DNA of 64,000 nucleotides from Pseudohongiella acticola (GCF_001758195.1 NZ_MASR01000001.1:1054001-1118000), one strand, 5' to 3'; numbered from the stretch's first letter, positions 39,602 through 51,936 are shown. Notes: generated by a model not told the origin, from the sequence alone. Translations and numbers: made by a program.

Positions 39602-40151
39602 ATGACAAGCGCATCGCTCAGTGTCTTCACAGTCGCGAAGATGAACTGTCCGTCTGAAGAACGAATTATCCGCCTTTCACTTGCCGGTTTAGCTAGCACG
39701 GAGCTTGAAAATCATCCACGATGGGGAGGTGGGGCCCATATACGCCAAACTGGAGGCCCTTGAAATGGGTCCATAGCTTATCGAAACAAGTGTTGCTGAC
39801 CCAGAAGATCTCGACACAACGGAAGATTCTTCAGACTCTGATGCTCAAGCGGCCAAGAGTCTATATTTGTTGCTCGCAGTAAATGGCTTCATGTTTCTAT
39901 TCGAGATGACCGCGGGTCTGGTGGCTCAGTCCAACGGCCTAATAGCTGATTCTCTGGATACGTTTGCCGATGCAGCTGTATACGGTCTTGCTCTCTATGC
40001 TGTCCGTCGCAGCCTGCGCCTATAGTTGCGCGCTGCGCATCTCGCGGGTTTGCTCCAGCTGCTACTGGCTGTTGGCGTGTTGGTAGAGGTCGTGCGGCGC
40101 TCGGTACATTCTGATGCTCAAAGAATGACCGGTCTCTTTTTCCTACACTGA
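39602..40151 (+). pseudogene. Decayed HMA-CDF cation transporter, copy 2
   Basis: Begins MTSASLSVFTVAKMNCPSEERIIRLSLAGL, matching the HMA domain of the intact copy at 49286 (SVYAVPKMDCPSEERMIRLALNGF). After a deletion and frameshift it reads IIHDGEVGPIYAKLEALEMGP, stop, then SLYLLLAVNGFMFLFEMTAGLVAQSNGLIADSLDTFADAAVYGLALYAV and RSLRL, stop, LRAAHLAGLLQLLLAVGVLVEVVRRSV. At least two stops and one frameshift kill it, and its C-terminus is missing. Unlike copy 1, it keeps the N-terminal metal-binding part. Confidence 0.85.
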
Positions 40152-40158
40152 TCACGCT

Positions 40159-41406
40159 TCAATTCTCCCGGACATCGGTTATTACGAAGCCGCGTCGAGG
40201 CAGCGCAGGTAACCGCGACCAGTCGATACGCAAATCCTGTTCAGGCACGTGATAGCGAATACGGCGTGTGAGAATATCCACCGCCTGTTTCATGAGCGCG
40301 ACAGTAAACCATTCCCCTGGGCAGCGATGGTCGGAGTGGTGATCCCCGCCGCCTTGCGGCAGGAAATTGAAAGAACTCCCAGCCCATTGCCGGAATCGTT
40401 CGGGCTCGAACTGCTCTGGCCTCTCCCAGGTTCGAGGGTCGTGGTTGGTCCCGTAGAGGTCAAGGAACACTCGTTGACCTTCCGGAAATCGATAGCCATT
40501 CCACTTGAACGCTTTCCGCGTCCTCGCCGCCACGGCTGGGAAGAAGGGGTAGTACCTGCGCACCTCCTGGACGAAGCGGTCTCGGTAGCCGTCACCCCCT
40601 GCAGAAAGTCTCTCCCGTAAATCGGGCCGTGTGTGCAGAACGTGAGCGACAAAGACGATATAGACGGAGACCGCGACCGTTGGTCTGATCACGTTGATCA
40701 ACTCGACAGCGGCAATGTGCGGGGGCAGGAGTTTGCCGTCCAGGTCCCGATGCCACGCAACCGAGTGGGCAGCGGATCGTTCTGGTGGCTGAATACAGCC
40801 ACCCCAGATCTGCTCGATGACATCTTCCATCCAGTGATTGACCCGCTTTCGCGCCCACCGGGACCGTAAATGCCTGAAGCCCACGGTTCCCGCACGGTCA
40901 AACAATGCGGCAGTATCTCTGGTTCGAGCATCGATCTTCAACTCGGCCAGCGGAAGTCCTGCCCAGGCGCACCCGGCACGCATCAAAATCTCGTGAAGTT
41001 CGGAATAGAGCACGATCTTCTGCATTGATGCCCATCTCTAGGTACCAAGTCGCCATTCCCCGGCGCTGGTCTGCAGCAGATGCTCGATGCGTTCATGTGT
41101 CATCAGCGTCATGAATAGCTGTTTGCGGTGCCGGTGCGCGTCGTCATCGAGGCCCTGCACACCACCTTGTCCGAGCAGTGTCTTTTGAATCGCCTTAGGC
41201 ATCGCACCGTGGCGCACGAAGCGGCTCGAATCGTAGAACAGTCTTGCTGCCTCTGGGCCTGTCATACAGATCACCTGACGAAGCCCAAGTCGCGTTTCAA
41301 ATAAATCGGCCTCAAGGTACCTGCATTGCTTGGAGATAAATCTGTATGGGTCCCTGACCAACGCCAACGTGCTGTCGAATCTCGGACCCCGCGGAATTTT
41401 TGACAT
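40159..41406 (-). pseudogene. CYP152-type P450 (fatty-acid peroxygenase) interrupted by one amber codon
   Basis: Start ATG 41406 has GAGGAA upstream. The first part reads IPRGPRFDSTLALVRDPYRF to HRHRKQLFMTLMTHERIEHLLQTSAGEWRLGT, then TAG at 41038-41040, then RWASMQKIVLYSELHEILMRAG in the same frame on to the end. The second part has ELINVIRPTVAVS, EVRRYYPFFPAVAAR, LYGTNHDPRTW and the heme loop LPQGGGDHHSDHRCPGEW. These match CYP152 peroxygenases (P450 BSbeta type), which hydroxylate fatty acids using hydrogen peroxide. Everything except the stop looks intact, so the mutation is recent, is a sequencing error, or is read through. Confidence 0.85.
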
Positions 41407-42030
41407 ATGCTCTATTCCTCGACAGATAAGGAGCATTAATCAACCGACTTCCCGTAGTTTGCTCCGGTTAGCCGCGACCGCTTTTCTGAAAACATTGTGC
41501 CAATCCGAAAGCGGACAAGTGGGCGCGCTACTTCAGTGAGGGCGATCGTCTGGCCGAGCCCCGCTGATACGAATACTAACACTACAAACCCGTCCGTGAA
41601 ACTCAGAACGGAACAGTGCGAGTCGTCACTCCCGTGCACCTCAGTGATCGTATCATATACCGCGGCGGCGGTCAGCAGCCCGGCAGTAAAGGACAAAGTG
41701 GCCAATTGGAGAAGGCTACTCTGACTCCTGATCAGATAGTACGGAATCAGCGTCGCCCCAACGGCCGGCCCCCAAAAGCAGCGGATAACAGCAACCTCCT
41801 AGACCTAGTCAGGCGTTTGTCTTTCATGTTGGCGACGATGGAACAGTCCTCCGGGAAGTCAGGAAGCGCTTTTCCCAACACCAACGACCTGTAGCATTCT
41901 GTTACGCACGGCTTTCGATGGGGCGGAAAATCCGCCCCGCTAATCCTCCGCTGAAATTGCTTAACGCGGGTAACAGCGCCAGTATTATGACTGACTGTCC
42001 AGATCTGGTCCATTTGACTCACGTGAAAGT
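41407..42030. other. Region upstream of the P450 with a doubtful small frame and a hairpin
   Basis: A minus-strand frame, 41705 to 41436, encodes 89 residues with two hydrophobic stretches (LSFTAGLLTAAAVYDTI; GFVVLVFVSAGLGQTIAL). Its stop overlaps an in-frame ATG of the P450 frame (TAATG). I cannot match it to a family and rate it uncertain. The remaining bases up to the czcA2 end carry only short frames and the hairpin at 41920-41938. Confidence 0.4.
41920..41938. terminator. Hairpin downstream of the second czc operon
   Basis: GGGGCGGA, AAA, TCCGCCCC: eight perfect pairs with a three-base loop, about 90 bp beyond the czcA2 stop. No clear T-run on either strand, so it may be a weak or Rho-assisted terminator. 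Confidence 0.45.
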
Positions 42031-46102
<4,072 letters not shown>

Positions 46103-46114
46103 AATTTAATCCTG

Positions 46115-47431
46115 TTAGTTGGTATGCTCAGCAAGAGGAGAAAGTAAAGGCTCAGCCGTTAATTGCTCGACGTCCGCGCCATAGCGCAAAGCGGCGGCCG
46201 CTGCATCGATAAGGGTCTCGCGCGCGCCAATGAGTTCCTGGCTGGCAGTCATCCACTCCAGGTAGCTATATCGCCCGCTCTCATAGGCGGCTCGTATCCC
46301 AGACAGCGCCTCTGTCAGCAAGGGAATCGTGCGGCTTTGTAGTGTATCAATGGTGGTGAGTGCCTGCTGCCGGTTCTGGAAGGCATTGAAGAGCTGAGTA
46401 TGCATCCTGACCAATACAGCTTCGCGTCGTATCTCTACCTCATCGCGCGCTGCCATCGCCGAACGTATGGCACCCTGATTGCGCTCTGCACTAAACAGCG
46501 GAATGCTGAAGCCTGCAACCAGGCCGACGTCGCCAGTCTCCTGAAGCCGTCTGGCACCCACAGACCAACGCAGATCAGCCGCTGACTGCGTGCTGGCGAG
46601 ACGTAGCTCCGCCTCGCGCAGGCGCTTTTCACTGGCAAATACCTGAATGAACGGGTTCTGCTGGACTCGCGCAAAGAGGTCCTCAAAGCCCACCGTTTGC
46701 TCGATCTGATAAAGATCTCCGGTCACGGACGCAAAGTTGGGATTTGTTTCACCCCACATGGCTGCCAAAGCAACCTGAGCATAGAGAAGCTGATTCTGCT
46801 CGGCAGACACAAGGAGTTCGGCCTGTGACAGCGCGGCTCGAGCCCGTAGAACCTCCGCATCGGGCGTGGCTCCGACCGCTGCGCGATCCTGCACAATCTG
46901 CAGTGTTTGGCGAGCGAGGCTTTCTGCATCCAGCGCCAATGCAAGTCGTTCCTGTGCCGCCAGCGTGTCGATGTATCGACGTGTAACCTCGCCCAACAGA
47001 TCCAGCGCCTCAACCTGACGTTCTGCGTCCAACTGGCCCCGTCTGGCGCCGATGGAGGCAACTCTCGCTACACGCTTATCGCCAAGCTCAAGCACGGAGG
47101 AAAGAGAAACCGTCAGCTCGGCACCATCAATGCCTCTGAAATCGCCAGTGCCACCGATGTTCTCGATATCGGCACCAACTTCGAGCGGCGGGTTGAGAGA
47201 TGCGGTTTCAAGCTGTCCCTGAAGCGCCTCATCGCGGAAGTCGAAGGCCTGCAACTGAGGATTCTGGGCTAGAGTACGCTTTACGGCTGATTCAAGAGTG
47301 AGTGTGCCATCAGTCGTGGCGGTAAGCGCTCCGTGGCTAAATATTAAAGCAATGCTAATGAGGAGTGGCCGCGACCGGATAGCGAGCCATGTCGCCAACT
47401 CGATAGCCGACGCCTTATAAAAGAAATTCAT
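46115..47431 (-). CDS. czcC: CzcC-type outer-membrane efflux protein, copy 2
   Basis: A 438-residue TolC-family protein, paralogous to 6597-7892. Signal sequence about residues 15-38 (PLLISIALIFSHGALTA). Two OEP repeats with LDLLGEVTRRYIDTLAAQERLALALDAESLARQTL and a C-terminal AAYESGRYSYLEWMTASQELIGARETLIDAAAAAL. The similarity to copy 1 is clear but lower than between the two CzcA proteins, as expected for outer-membrane components. 12 bp separate it from czcB. Confidence 0.94.
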   Translation of the reverse strand: MNFFYKASAIELATWLAIRSRPLLISIALIFSHGALTATTDGTLTLESAVKRTLAQNPQLQAFDFRDEALQGQLETASLNPPLEVGADIENIGGTGDFRGIDGAELTVSLSSVLELGDKRVARVASIGARRGQLDAERQVEALDLLGEVTRRYIDTLAAQERLALALDAESLARQTLQIVQDRAAVGATPDAEVLRARAALSQAELLVSAEQNQLLYAQVALAAMWGETNPNFASVTGDLYQIEQTVGFEDLFARVQQNPFIQVFASEKRLREAELRLASTQSAADLRWSVGARRLQETGDVGLVAGFSIPLFSAERNQGAIRSAMAARDEVEIRREAVLVRMHTQLFNAFQNRQQALTTIDTLQSRTIPLLTEALSGIRAAYESGRYSYLEWMTASQELIGARETLIDAAAAALRYGADVEQLTAEPLLSPLAEHTN

Positions 47432-47502
47432 TGTAAAATCCTGCGTAAAGATTTATGCAACACGAGCCGAGCGCACTCAGCTCGCCATTGAAGGCAGCAG
47501 GA

Positions 47503-47859
47503 TCAGGCTATGGGAGGTCGAAAAGGAGAGAAAGGGGAATCTGAAGGGAAGAACATTTCGTAACCAACCACGGCCACCATCGGCGCGGCCAGAACATTGT
47601 GTTCATAACTGCTGACCACTGCAGCGCAGGCAACACCATGGCAGTGACAGTAATGGTCACAATCATGCGGATCTGAAGGGGATAATCGATCAAACTTTTC
47701 TAAACCGGAGTTCTCATAGTCAGAATCATCTTGCTGATCAAGGCTAACGTCAAAGCGCGACGCGCCCGACTGATGAACCTGATGACCATCCGCCATAGCA
47801 ATAACTGACTGCAGGGTAATCAGTGCTATTAAAGAGATTGACAACCAATATTTCAACAT
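47503..47859 (-). CDS. Small His/Asp/Cys-containing exported protein, CzcI-like position, copy 2
   Basis: A 118-residue protein with an N-terminal signal or anchor segment (residues 4-22) and a His/Asp/Cys cluster in the middle (DPHDCDHYCHCHG), a plausible metal site. It ends FSPFRPPIA, mirroring PPLLRPPIA in the copy-1 protein at 7956; the middle parts have diverged. It is the first gene of the second czc operon, 71 bp before czcC. A periplasmic metal-binding or regulatory role like CzcI is inferred. Confidence 0.75.
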   Translation of the reverse strand: MLKYWLSISLIALITLQSVIAMADGHQVHQSGASRFDVSLDQQDDSDYENSGLEKFDRLSPSDPHDCDHYCHCHGVACAAVVSSYEHNVLAAPMVAVVGYEMFFPSDSPFSPFRPPIA

Positions 47860-47945
47860 TAACGCCCGTTTTTCACCCCATTAAGAGCTAGGGTCTGTCG
47901 ATAATCATCTATGTTACCTGATATGTATTCCCATGAATAGCGGGT

Positions 47946-48418
47946 AGCAGGACAACCATAGCATAGATCCAATATCTGAGGCTACCGTGAGATACGCAAG
48001 CGTCGTTGCCCTGGTTGTTCCGCGGTCAGTTTCTGCCGGATAGCCAAGCCAAAGATACCGATGATCTCATCCGCAAATGGCCCATCCGGACGTGCACCCA
48101 AGATCAGATCTGACTCTTCTTCCACCAGCATCTTGAAGCCATAGACTGTCTCTGCAGTCTGGCGAGCCGTAAACCAGTTGGGCGTGAGCTGACTTTTCAC
48201 GTCGAACTTCAGACCTTGGCCGCGTGCTTGAGATTCATTCAGCCCAACCGAGGCGATGGGCGGCGGCGTGAAGCCACGCTCGATACACCCCGCTCGTCAG
48301 GCGATCAATGGTTACCTTCCAACACATTCATAGTGGCAACTTTGGCATCGTGACTGGAGACGGGGCAGCGATGGACCTGCTTGAGCGGCGTCACCCGCCG
48401 CATTGGAAATGCTCTGTA
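47946..48418 (-). pseudogene. C-terminal half of a pyridine-nucleotide-disulfide oxidoreductase (cut by the ISL3-type element)
   Basis: Reading the minus strand: LQSISN, AAGDAAQAGPSL, after a shift PVSSHDAKVATMNVLEGN, then FTPPPIASVGLNESQARGQGLKFDV, TAETVYGFKMLVEEESDLILGA, ADEIIGIFGLAIRQKLTAEQ, and after another shift TTLAYLTVASDIGSML. This is the FAD/NAD and dimerisation end of a glutathione-reductase-like flavoprotein. Several frameshifts and a small deletion make it dead. Its left boundary is the end of the element at 48427, and the missing preceding part is at 50777-50929. Confidence 0.86.
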
Positions 48419-48426
48419 GATATTTA

Positions 48427-48450
48427 GGGTTTACGGATTTAATGGTTGAT
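48427..48450 (+). repeat. Terminal inverted repeat (transposase end) of the ISL3-type element
   Basis: 24 bp reading inward on the plus strand, starting GGGTTTACGG and ending AATGGTTGAT. It pairs with the repeat at 50749-50772 with five mismatches. The outside eight bases are GATATTTA. Confidence 0.85.
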
Positions 48451-48471
48451 GGGGCACCTTCACCCCATCAA
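48446..48471. terminator. Hairpin just inside the element end
   Basis: TTGATGGGG (48446-48454) and CCCCATCAA (48463-48471) make nine perfect pairs around an 8-base loop. It lies directly after the stop of the lspA-transposase frame and may end transcription of the passenger genes. Confidence 0.55.
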
Positions 48472-48484
48472 TCTGATACCACCC

Positions 48485-49282
48485 TCAGATGGTTGATAGA
48501 TCGACCCCGTAGTTGAGCTCCTTTGCGAAGTCCTGCAGTCCGTAACCGATGGTTTTCTTGTAGAAAGGAGAGATCTTCGCAGTCGGTGCCTTTTTCTTGT
48601 GCTTCGTGGTGTAGAGCATTCGTGCCCGCATCACCTCGAAGGAGTATCCGCGCCCTTCACGGTTCTTGTCCTTGGCCAGTCGGTTGATGGACTCCGTGTA
48701 AGCGTTGGTGACGGGCATGTCCGTGTCGAAGTAGGCCGTGAACTCTTCGCGCCAGTTTCCGACTGGCCTGATCAGATCGCTCGAGACTTCCTTTTGGCCC
48801 TTCGGGGTGGTGGCTATCCCCTCGTCCACGGCGGCTTCTGCCTGGAGCCGTGTGGTGGCATCCCAGATGTCGTAGAAGGGGCTCCATTTGTTCATGCTGA
48901 CGATCTCGACCTTTTGTCGGTCTTTCAGCTTCATTGGGTAGCTGGTCAACACGTCCTGGCGGCGGGTGGCCAACAGGTCGAGCAGGGTTCGTTCCTCGCC
49001 TTTTTGACGATTTTCAAGGATCAGCTTGATCAGAAAAATTGAGACCACTACCGCGATTCCGATAAAAAAGTAGCGCTGCCAGCCTCCACCATTCGCAAAA
49101 AGACTGAATGCGGCACCGGTGTTCCATAGGTGCACCCAGTTAAAGAACGGGGTCACCGAAACATACTCGCCATAGGCCATTGATTGCTGCACCAGCCACT
49201 TTACAGCCTGATCAGACGCTGCCAGCAGGCCCGATATGGACAACAGGGCATACGGCGAGAGCTTTTTGCCAATAATGAGCAT
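48485..49282 (-). pseudogene. Chimeric frame: truncated LspA fused to a truncated ISL3 transposase
   Basis: One open frame of 265 codons. Residues 1-96 are the N-terminal two-thirds of signal peptidase II (ASDQAVKWLVQQSMAYGEYVSVTPFFNWVHLWNTGAAFSL to LILENRQKGE). The second catalytic half (the usual GGALGNLxDR and FNxAD regions) is gone. Residues ~97-265 are ISL3 transposase C-terminus (LLDLLATRRQDVLTSY; IVSMNKWSPFYDI; then after an internal deletion NWREEFTAYFD, VTNAYTESINRLAKDKNREGRGYSFEVMRARMLY). Neither part should be active. It starts 3 bp after the transporter stop. Confidence 0.88.
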
Positions 49283-49285
49283 TAT

Positions 49286-50182
49286 TTAACCCTTCAACGC
49301 CAAAATGCGTCTGGCACCGTTAAGTACAATGCCCCCCGCGATGGTGCCGATAATCAGATCCGGATAATTGGAACCGGTCCACGCGACCAGGGCGCCGGCG
49401 GTGATGACCCCCAGGTTGATCACCACGTCGTTGGCCGAGAATATCCAGCTTGCCTTCATGTGCGCCCCGCCTTCCCGATGTTTGGATATGAGCAGCAGAC
49501 AACTGGTATTGGCAATCAATGCGACGAATGCGATAGCCATCATCACCAGCGATTCAGGCTCACTACCGAATACAAAGCGTCTCACCACCTCTACGAGCAC
49601 GCCCACAGCCAAGATCAGTTGCAGTACACCAGCAAGATGCGCGGCACGTACCTGCATTTTCACGCTATGTCCAACCGCATAAAGGGCAAGCCCGTACACC
49701 GCCGCATCGGCAAAATTGTCCAGGGATTCTCCAATCAGGCCGGTGGACTGGGCGATCAGACCGGCAGTCATTTCCACCACGAACAGAAGTGCATTGATGC
49801 CGAGCAACCAGCGCAGGGTCCAGGATTCTTGCTTAGCAGAAGCTGCCGAGAACTCGTCAGCCTTGATGGTCTCCGGATTTGCAGCGACGGTTTCCTGAAG
49901 CGAGGCTCCTAGCCCCAAGGTCTTCAGTTTCGAGGTGACGGGCTCGACTTCGCCGTCATGCACGACCTTCAGCCGGCGGTTCGACAAGTCGAAGGACAGC
50001 GCCCGAACCTCCTCAAAGCCGTTCAGGGCCAGGCGAATCATTCGCTCTTCTGATGGACAGTCCATCTTCGGCACGGCGTAAACGCTGACCCATTTCCCCG
50101 ACGCTTCGGAGGAGGCCTGAATATCAGTATCCGCCGCAGGCGTTACATCGTCGCCACAGGGGCGTCCGCAGTTTTTGCTCAT
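49286..50182 (-). CDS. HMA-CDF fusion cation transporter (intact copy)
   Basis: A 298-residue protein: a Cys-containing leader (MSKNCGRPCGDD), an HMA-like domain (about 30-100, VYAVPKMDCPSEERMIRLALNGFEEV, with a single Cys in MDCxxE), then a six-helix CDF membrane domain. TM2 has GESLDNFADAAVYG (DxxxD, not HxxxD) and TM5 FSANDVVINLG (NDxxxN), unlike the CDF at 1477. This is the CzcD-like passenger type found in ISPpu12 elements. It is divergent from cadR and has the cadR-type promoter at 50216-50246 before it. Two dead copies lie at 8464 and 39602. Metals are probably Cd, Pb or Zn, from the regulator. Confidence 0.9.
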   Translation of the reverse strand: MSKNCGRPCGDDVTPAADTDIQASSEASGKWVSVYAVPKMDCPSEERMIRLALNGFEEVRALSFDLSNRRLKVVHDGEVEPVTSKLKTLGLGASLQETVAANPETIKADEFSAASAKQESWTLRWLLGINALLFVVEMTAGLIAQSTGLIGESLDNFADAAVYGLALYAVGHSVKMQVRAAHLAGVLQLILAVGVLVEVVRRFVFGSEPESLVMMAIAFVALIANTSCLLLISKHREGGAHMKASWIFSANDVVINLGVITAGALVAWTGSNYPDLIIGTIAGGIVLNGARRILALKG

Positions 50183-50215
50183 GATACGACTCCACTTGAC
50201 TGTGATCGGGCAATC

Positions 50216-50246
50216 ATTTAAAACTATATAGTCGCTATAAGGTCAA
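50216..50246 (-). promoter_or_regulatory. CadR-type promoter/operator of the HMA-CDF transporter
   Basis: Minus strand: -35 TTGACC (50241-50246), 19-bp spacer, -10 TTAAAT (50216-50221). An imperfect dyad in the spacer (CTATATAG and related CTATA repeats) is the CadR/PbrR site. Elements, spacing and divergence to cadR are the same as at 933-963. Confidence 0.88.
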
Positions 50247-50277
50247 TAGCGTAGAGAATTCGTTGCGGAGGAACCCG

Positions 50278-50685
50278 ATGCGTATTGGTCAGTTGGCGCA
50301 GTTGGTAGGGGTCGAAACACAGACGATCCGCTTCTATGAACAGCAGGGCTTGTTGTCGCCGCCTGATCGGCAAGACAACCGTTACCGTGTCTATACCGAG
50401 AAGCATGGTGAGGAGCTGGCCTTCATCCGTCGCTGCAGAATCCTGGGCCTGTCACTGGCTGAGATTCACGAACTACAGAGCTATCAGGACGATCCTCATC
50501 AGCCTTGTACCGCCGTCAATGCCTTGCTCGATGATCACATCTCTCGTGTGCGGTCGCAGATAGCCGCTGTGCAAGCGCTTGAGAAACAACTCGTTTCACT
50601 GAGAGCGAGTTGCAACGATAACCGGGAAGTTGAGGCGTGTGGGGTTCTTGCTGGAATTAGCGAAGGAAACATGCACCAGCAGTAG
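50278..50685 (+). CDS. cadR: MerR-family regulator CadR/PbrR
   Basis: From ATG 50278 (GCGGAGG upstream), 135 residues. Winged helix (MRIGQLAQLVGVETQTIRFYEQQGLLSPP), then a dimer helix. Metal cysteines lie in HQPCTAV, RASCNDN and EACGVL, the CadR/PbrR three-Cys arrangement. It binds the divergent promoter at 50216-50246 and responds to Cd, Pb or Zn by family. It differs from the regulator at 998 by many substitutions, so the two loci are old relatives rather than a recent duplication. It is inside the ISL3-type element. Confidence 0.93.
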   Translation: MRIGQLAQLVGVETQTIRFYEQQGLLSPPDRQDNRYRVYTEKHGEELAFIRRCRILGLSLAEIHELQSYQDDPHQPCTAVNALLDDHISRVRSQIAAVQALEKQLVSLRASCNDNREVEACGVLAGISEGNMHQQ

Positions 50686-50748
50686 GTGAGGCATCAACCA
50701 GATAATCCGATGAGATGCCGATTTGTCTCACTCTCATGCAGAGGTAAA

Positions 50749-50772
50749 ATCAACCATTTAATCGGCTTACCC
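50749..50772 (-). repeat. Terminal inverted repeat (regulator end) of the ISL3-type element
   Basis: 24 bp read inward on the minus strand, starting GGGTAAGCCG and ending AATGGTTGAT. It is the partner of 48427-48450. The eight bases outside are GATATTAG. Confidence 0.85.
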
Positions 50773-50776
50773 GATA

Positions 50777-50929
50777 TTAGTTAAGTCTGGGCCGACCGCA
50801 TTCTACAGCAATACCTGCAGCACCAGGTTTGAGAGAGTCGAGAGCTGGGGCTCTGACAGCCTCATGGATGACGCAGTCGGCCTCTAACTCCTGCTTCCCG
50901 CTTCGGCTGTATGTGTGAACCTTGTATCC
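50777..50929 (-). pseudogene. Middle fragment of the interrupted oxidoreductase
   Basis: About 50 codons read [39 protein letters not shown] and end GRPRLN before the element. In glutathione-reductase-like proteins this is the segment before the LNEYLQSVSNPAVYAAGDA region. The C-terminal half continues at 48418 with LQSISN. Its upstream side is fused without a break to P-type ATPase sequence (50930 on), showing an earlier deletion. Confidence 0.8.
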
Positions 50930-51365
50930 GGGATCAGTCCAATTTACAGTGCCCCCGATCAGCCTATCACCCTTGGCTTTTTGCACGGGCATTGGTTCAC
51001 CGTTAACCATCGACTCGTCTACGTGGCTCTCGCCCTCTGCCACGGCTCCATCAACTGGAACTTTCTCGCCTGGCCGACTGCGCAAGCGGTCACCAACCTG
51101 TATGGCTTCTACCGCGATTCCTCTTGCCCTCCTGCGGTCAGGTGATTGGCTGTCTTTGTTGCCAACTCTAACAGTGCCTTGATGGCTCCGCCAGTACGCT
51201 CACGCGCCTTAAGCTCCAGTGTCTGGACCAGCAGCATCAACACAACAATCACTGCGGCCGCTTCAAAATAAACCGGTACTACGCCAACCGACCCGAAGGC
51301 GACGGGGAAAATGCCCCAGGGCCTGTTACCGTATTTCCGGGAGCATGGGACAGGTATGGATCAGG
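50930..51365 (-). pseudogene. Remnant of a copper-type P-type ATPase
   Basis: Minus strand from 51365: [12 protein letters not shown] (an N-terminal heavy-metal-binding box), then a jump to [56 protein letters not shown], a frameshift, and [42 protein letters not shown] to GGTVNWTD. This is the early membrane and actuator region of a CopA-like ATPase, with the TGE loop present as NGE. An internal deletion, a frameshift and loss of the CPC and DKTG parts make it dead. Confidence 0.82.
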
Positions 51366-51524
51366 GCAGCTGCGCTCCCGCCAATCGGGACCGATGCGGC
51401 CTCGTCTCCATCATGCGTTTCCTTGCCGCGATGACAGTTTCCCGTGTGATGGGTTCTTGCTAATTTTGCCGACGCGGCAGTCTCAAACCATATTGATATC
51501 TACCAGACGACTTGGTTATATTCC

Positions 51525-51755
51525 TTACCCACCCGACTCCCCGTCGTCGTCTCCGGAGTTCTCCGTCATCCCACGCATCATAAAGAACATTATCGCAGGG
51601 CAGAGGAAAAACAGCAGAATGAGAAACATTGTGCTGGCGGGAAATTGGCGCTCCCCCAAAAATAAAAACCCCACAACTGCTCCGACTGCGATTACCACAG
51701 ACCATAATAGCCAGTTGTTCATAGTGCTCTTGTGTTGCTTATCGTGATCACCCAT
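51525..51755 (-). CDS. Small membrane protein, DUF2933-like
   Basis: From ATG 51755 (GGGAGA upstream), 76 residues. Starts with a polar His/Lys stretch (GDHDKQHKSTMNN), has two short hydrophobic segments (WLLWSVVIAVGAVVGFLFL; FLILLFFLCPAIMFFMM) and an acidic tail (ENSGDDDGESGG). The CPxxxFFMM end of the second helix resembles the CPxMHxxM of DUF2933, without the His-rich tail. It lies downstream of the cus operon beyond a hairpin. Function unknown. Confidence 0.65.
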   Translation of the reverse strand: MGDHDKQHKSTMNNWLLWSVVIAVGAVVGFLFLGERQFPASTMFLILLFFLCPAIMFFMMRGMTENSGDDDGESGG

Positions 51756-51851
51756 GATGCTCTCCCAAGTTTCGATATGTGACTGGTTGCTGCCCACCAA
51801 GAAGGCCTGACGCCAAGAAGCTACAGTTCGTAAATCTCAAACCCCTTGGTC

Positions 51852-51884
51852 GCCGACCCGGCAGCATTTGCCACCGGGGTCGGC
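51852..51884 (-). terminator. Hairpin after the Met-rich protein gene
   Basis: GCCGACCCGG (51852-51861) pairs with CCGGGGTCGGC (51874-51884) with a one-base bulge. It lies ~55 bp past the stop at 51937 on the minus strand. There is no strong T-run, so terminator function is probable, not sure. Confidence 0.5.
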
Positions 51885-51936
51885 TGGATCGACTCAACTA
51901 ATTTCAGGGCAGTTCTTTTACAGAGCTGATTGCGGT

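Larger units (their letters stand above)
48427..50772 (-). mobile_element. ISPpu12-like ISL3-family element carrying cadR, HMA-CDF and truncated lspA
   Basis: Imperfect 24-bp inverted repeats bound 2346 bp. The ends begin GGGTTTACGGATTT (48427, plus) and GGGTAAGCCGATTA (50772, minus) and share AATGGTTGAT; I count 19 of 24 identities. Flanks are GATATTTA (48419-48426) and GATATTAG (50773-50780), a degenerate 8-bp target duplication. Contents are a MerR regulator, HMA-CDF transporter, lspA and transposase, the same set as the described ISPpu12 element. The transposase and lspA are truncated and fused, so the element cannot move by itself. Rejoining the host gene across it restores LNEYLQS, the expected protein sequence. 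Confidence 0.88.

Noticed and set aside
41436-41705. 89-codon minus-strand frame coupled to the P450 by TAATG
   Set aside because: Two hydrophobic stretches but no recognised family and a better P450 start lies downstream; mentioned only as doubtful.
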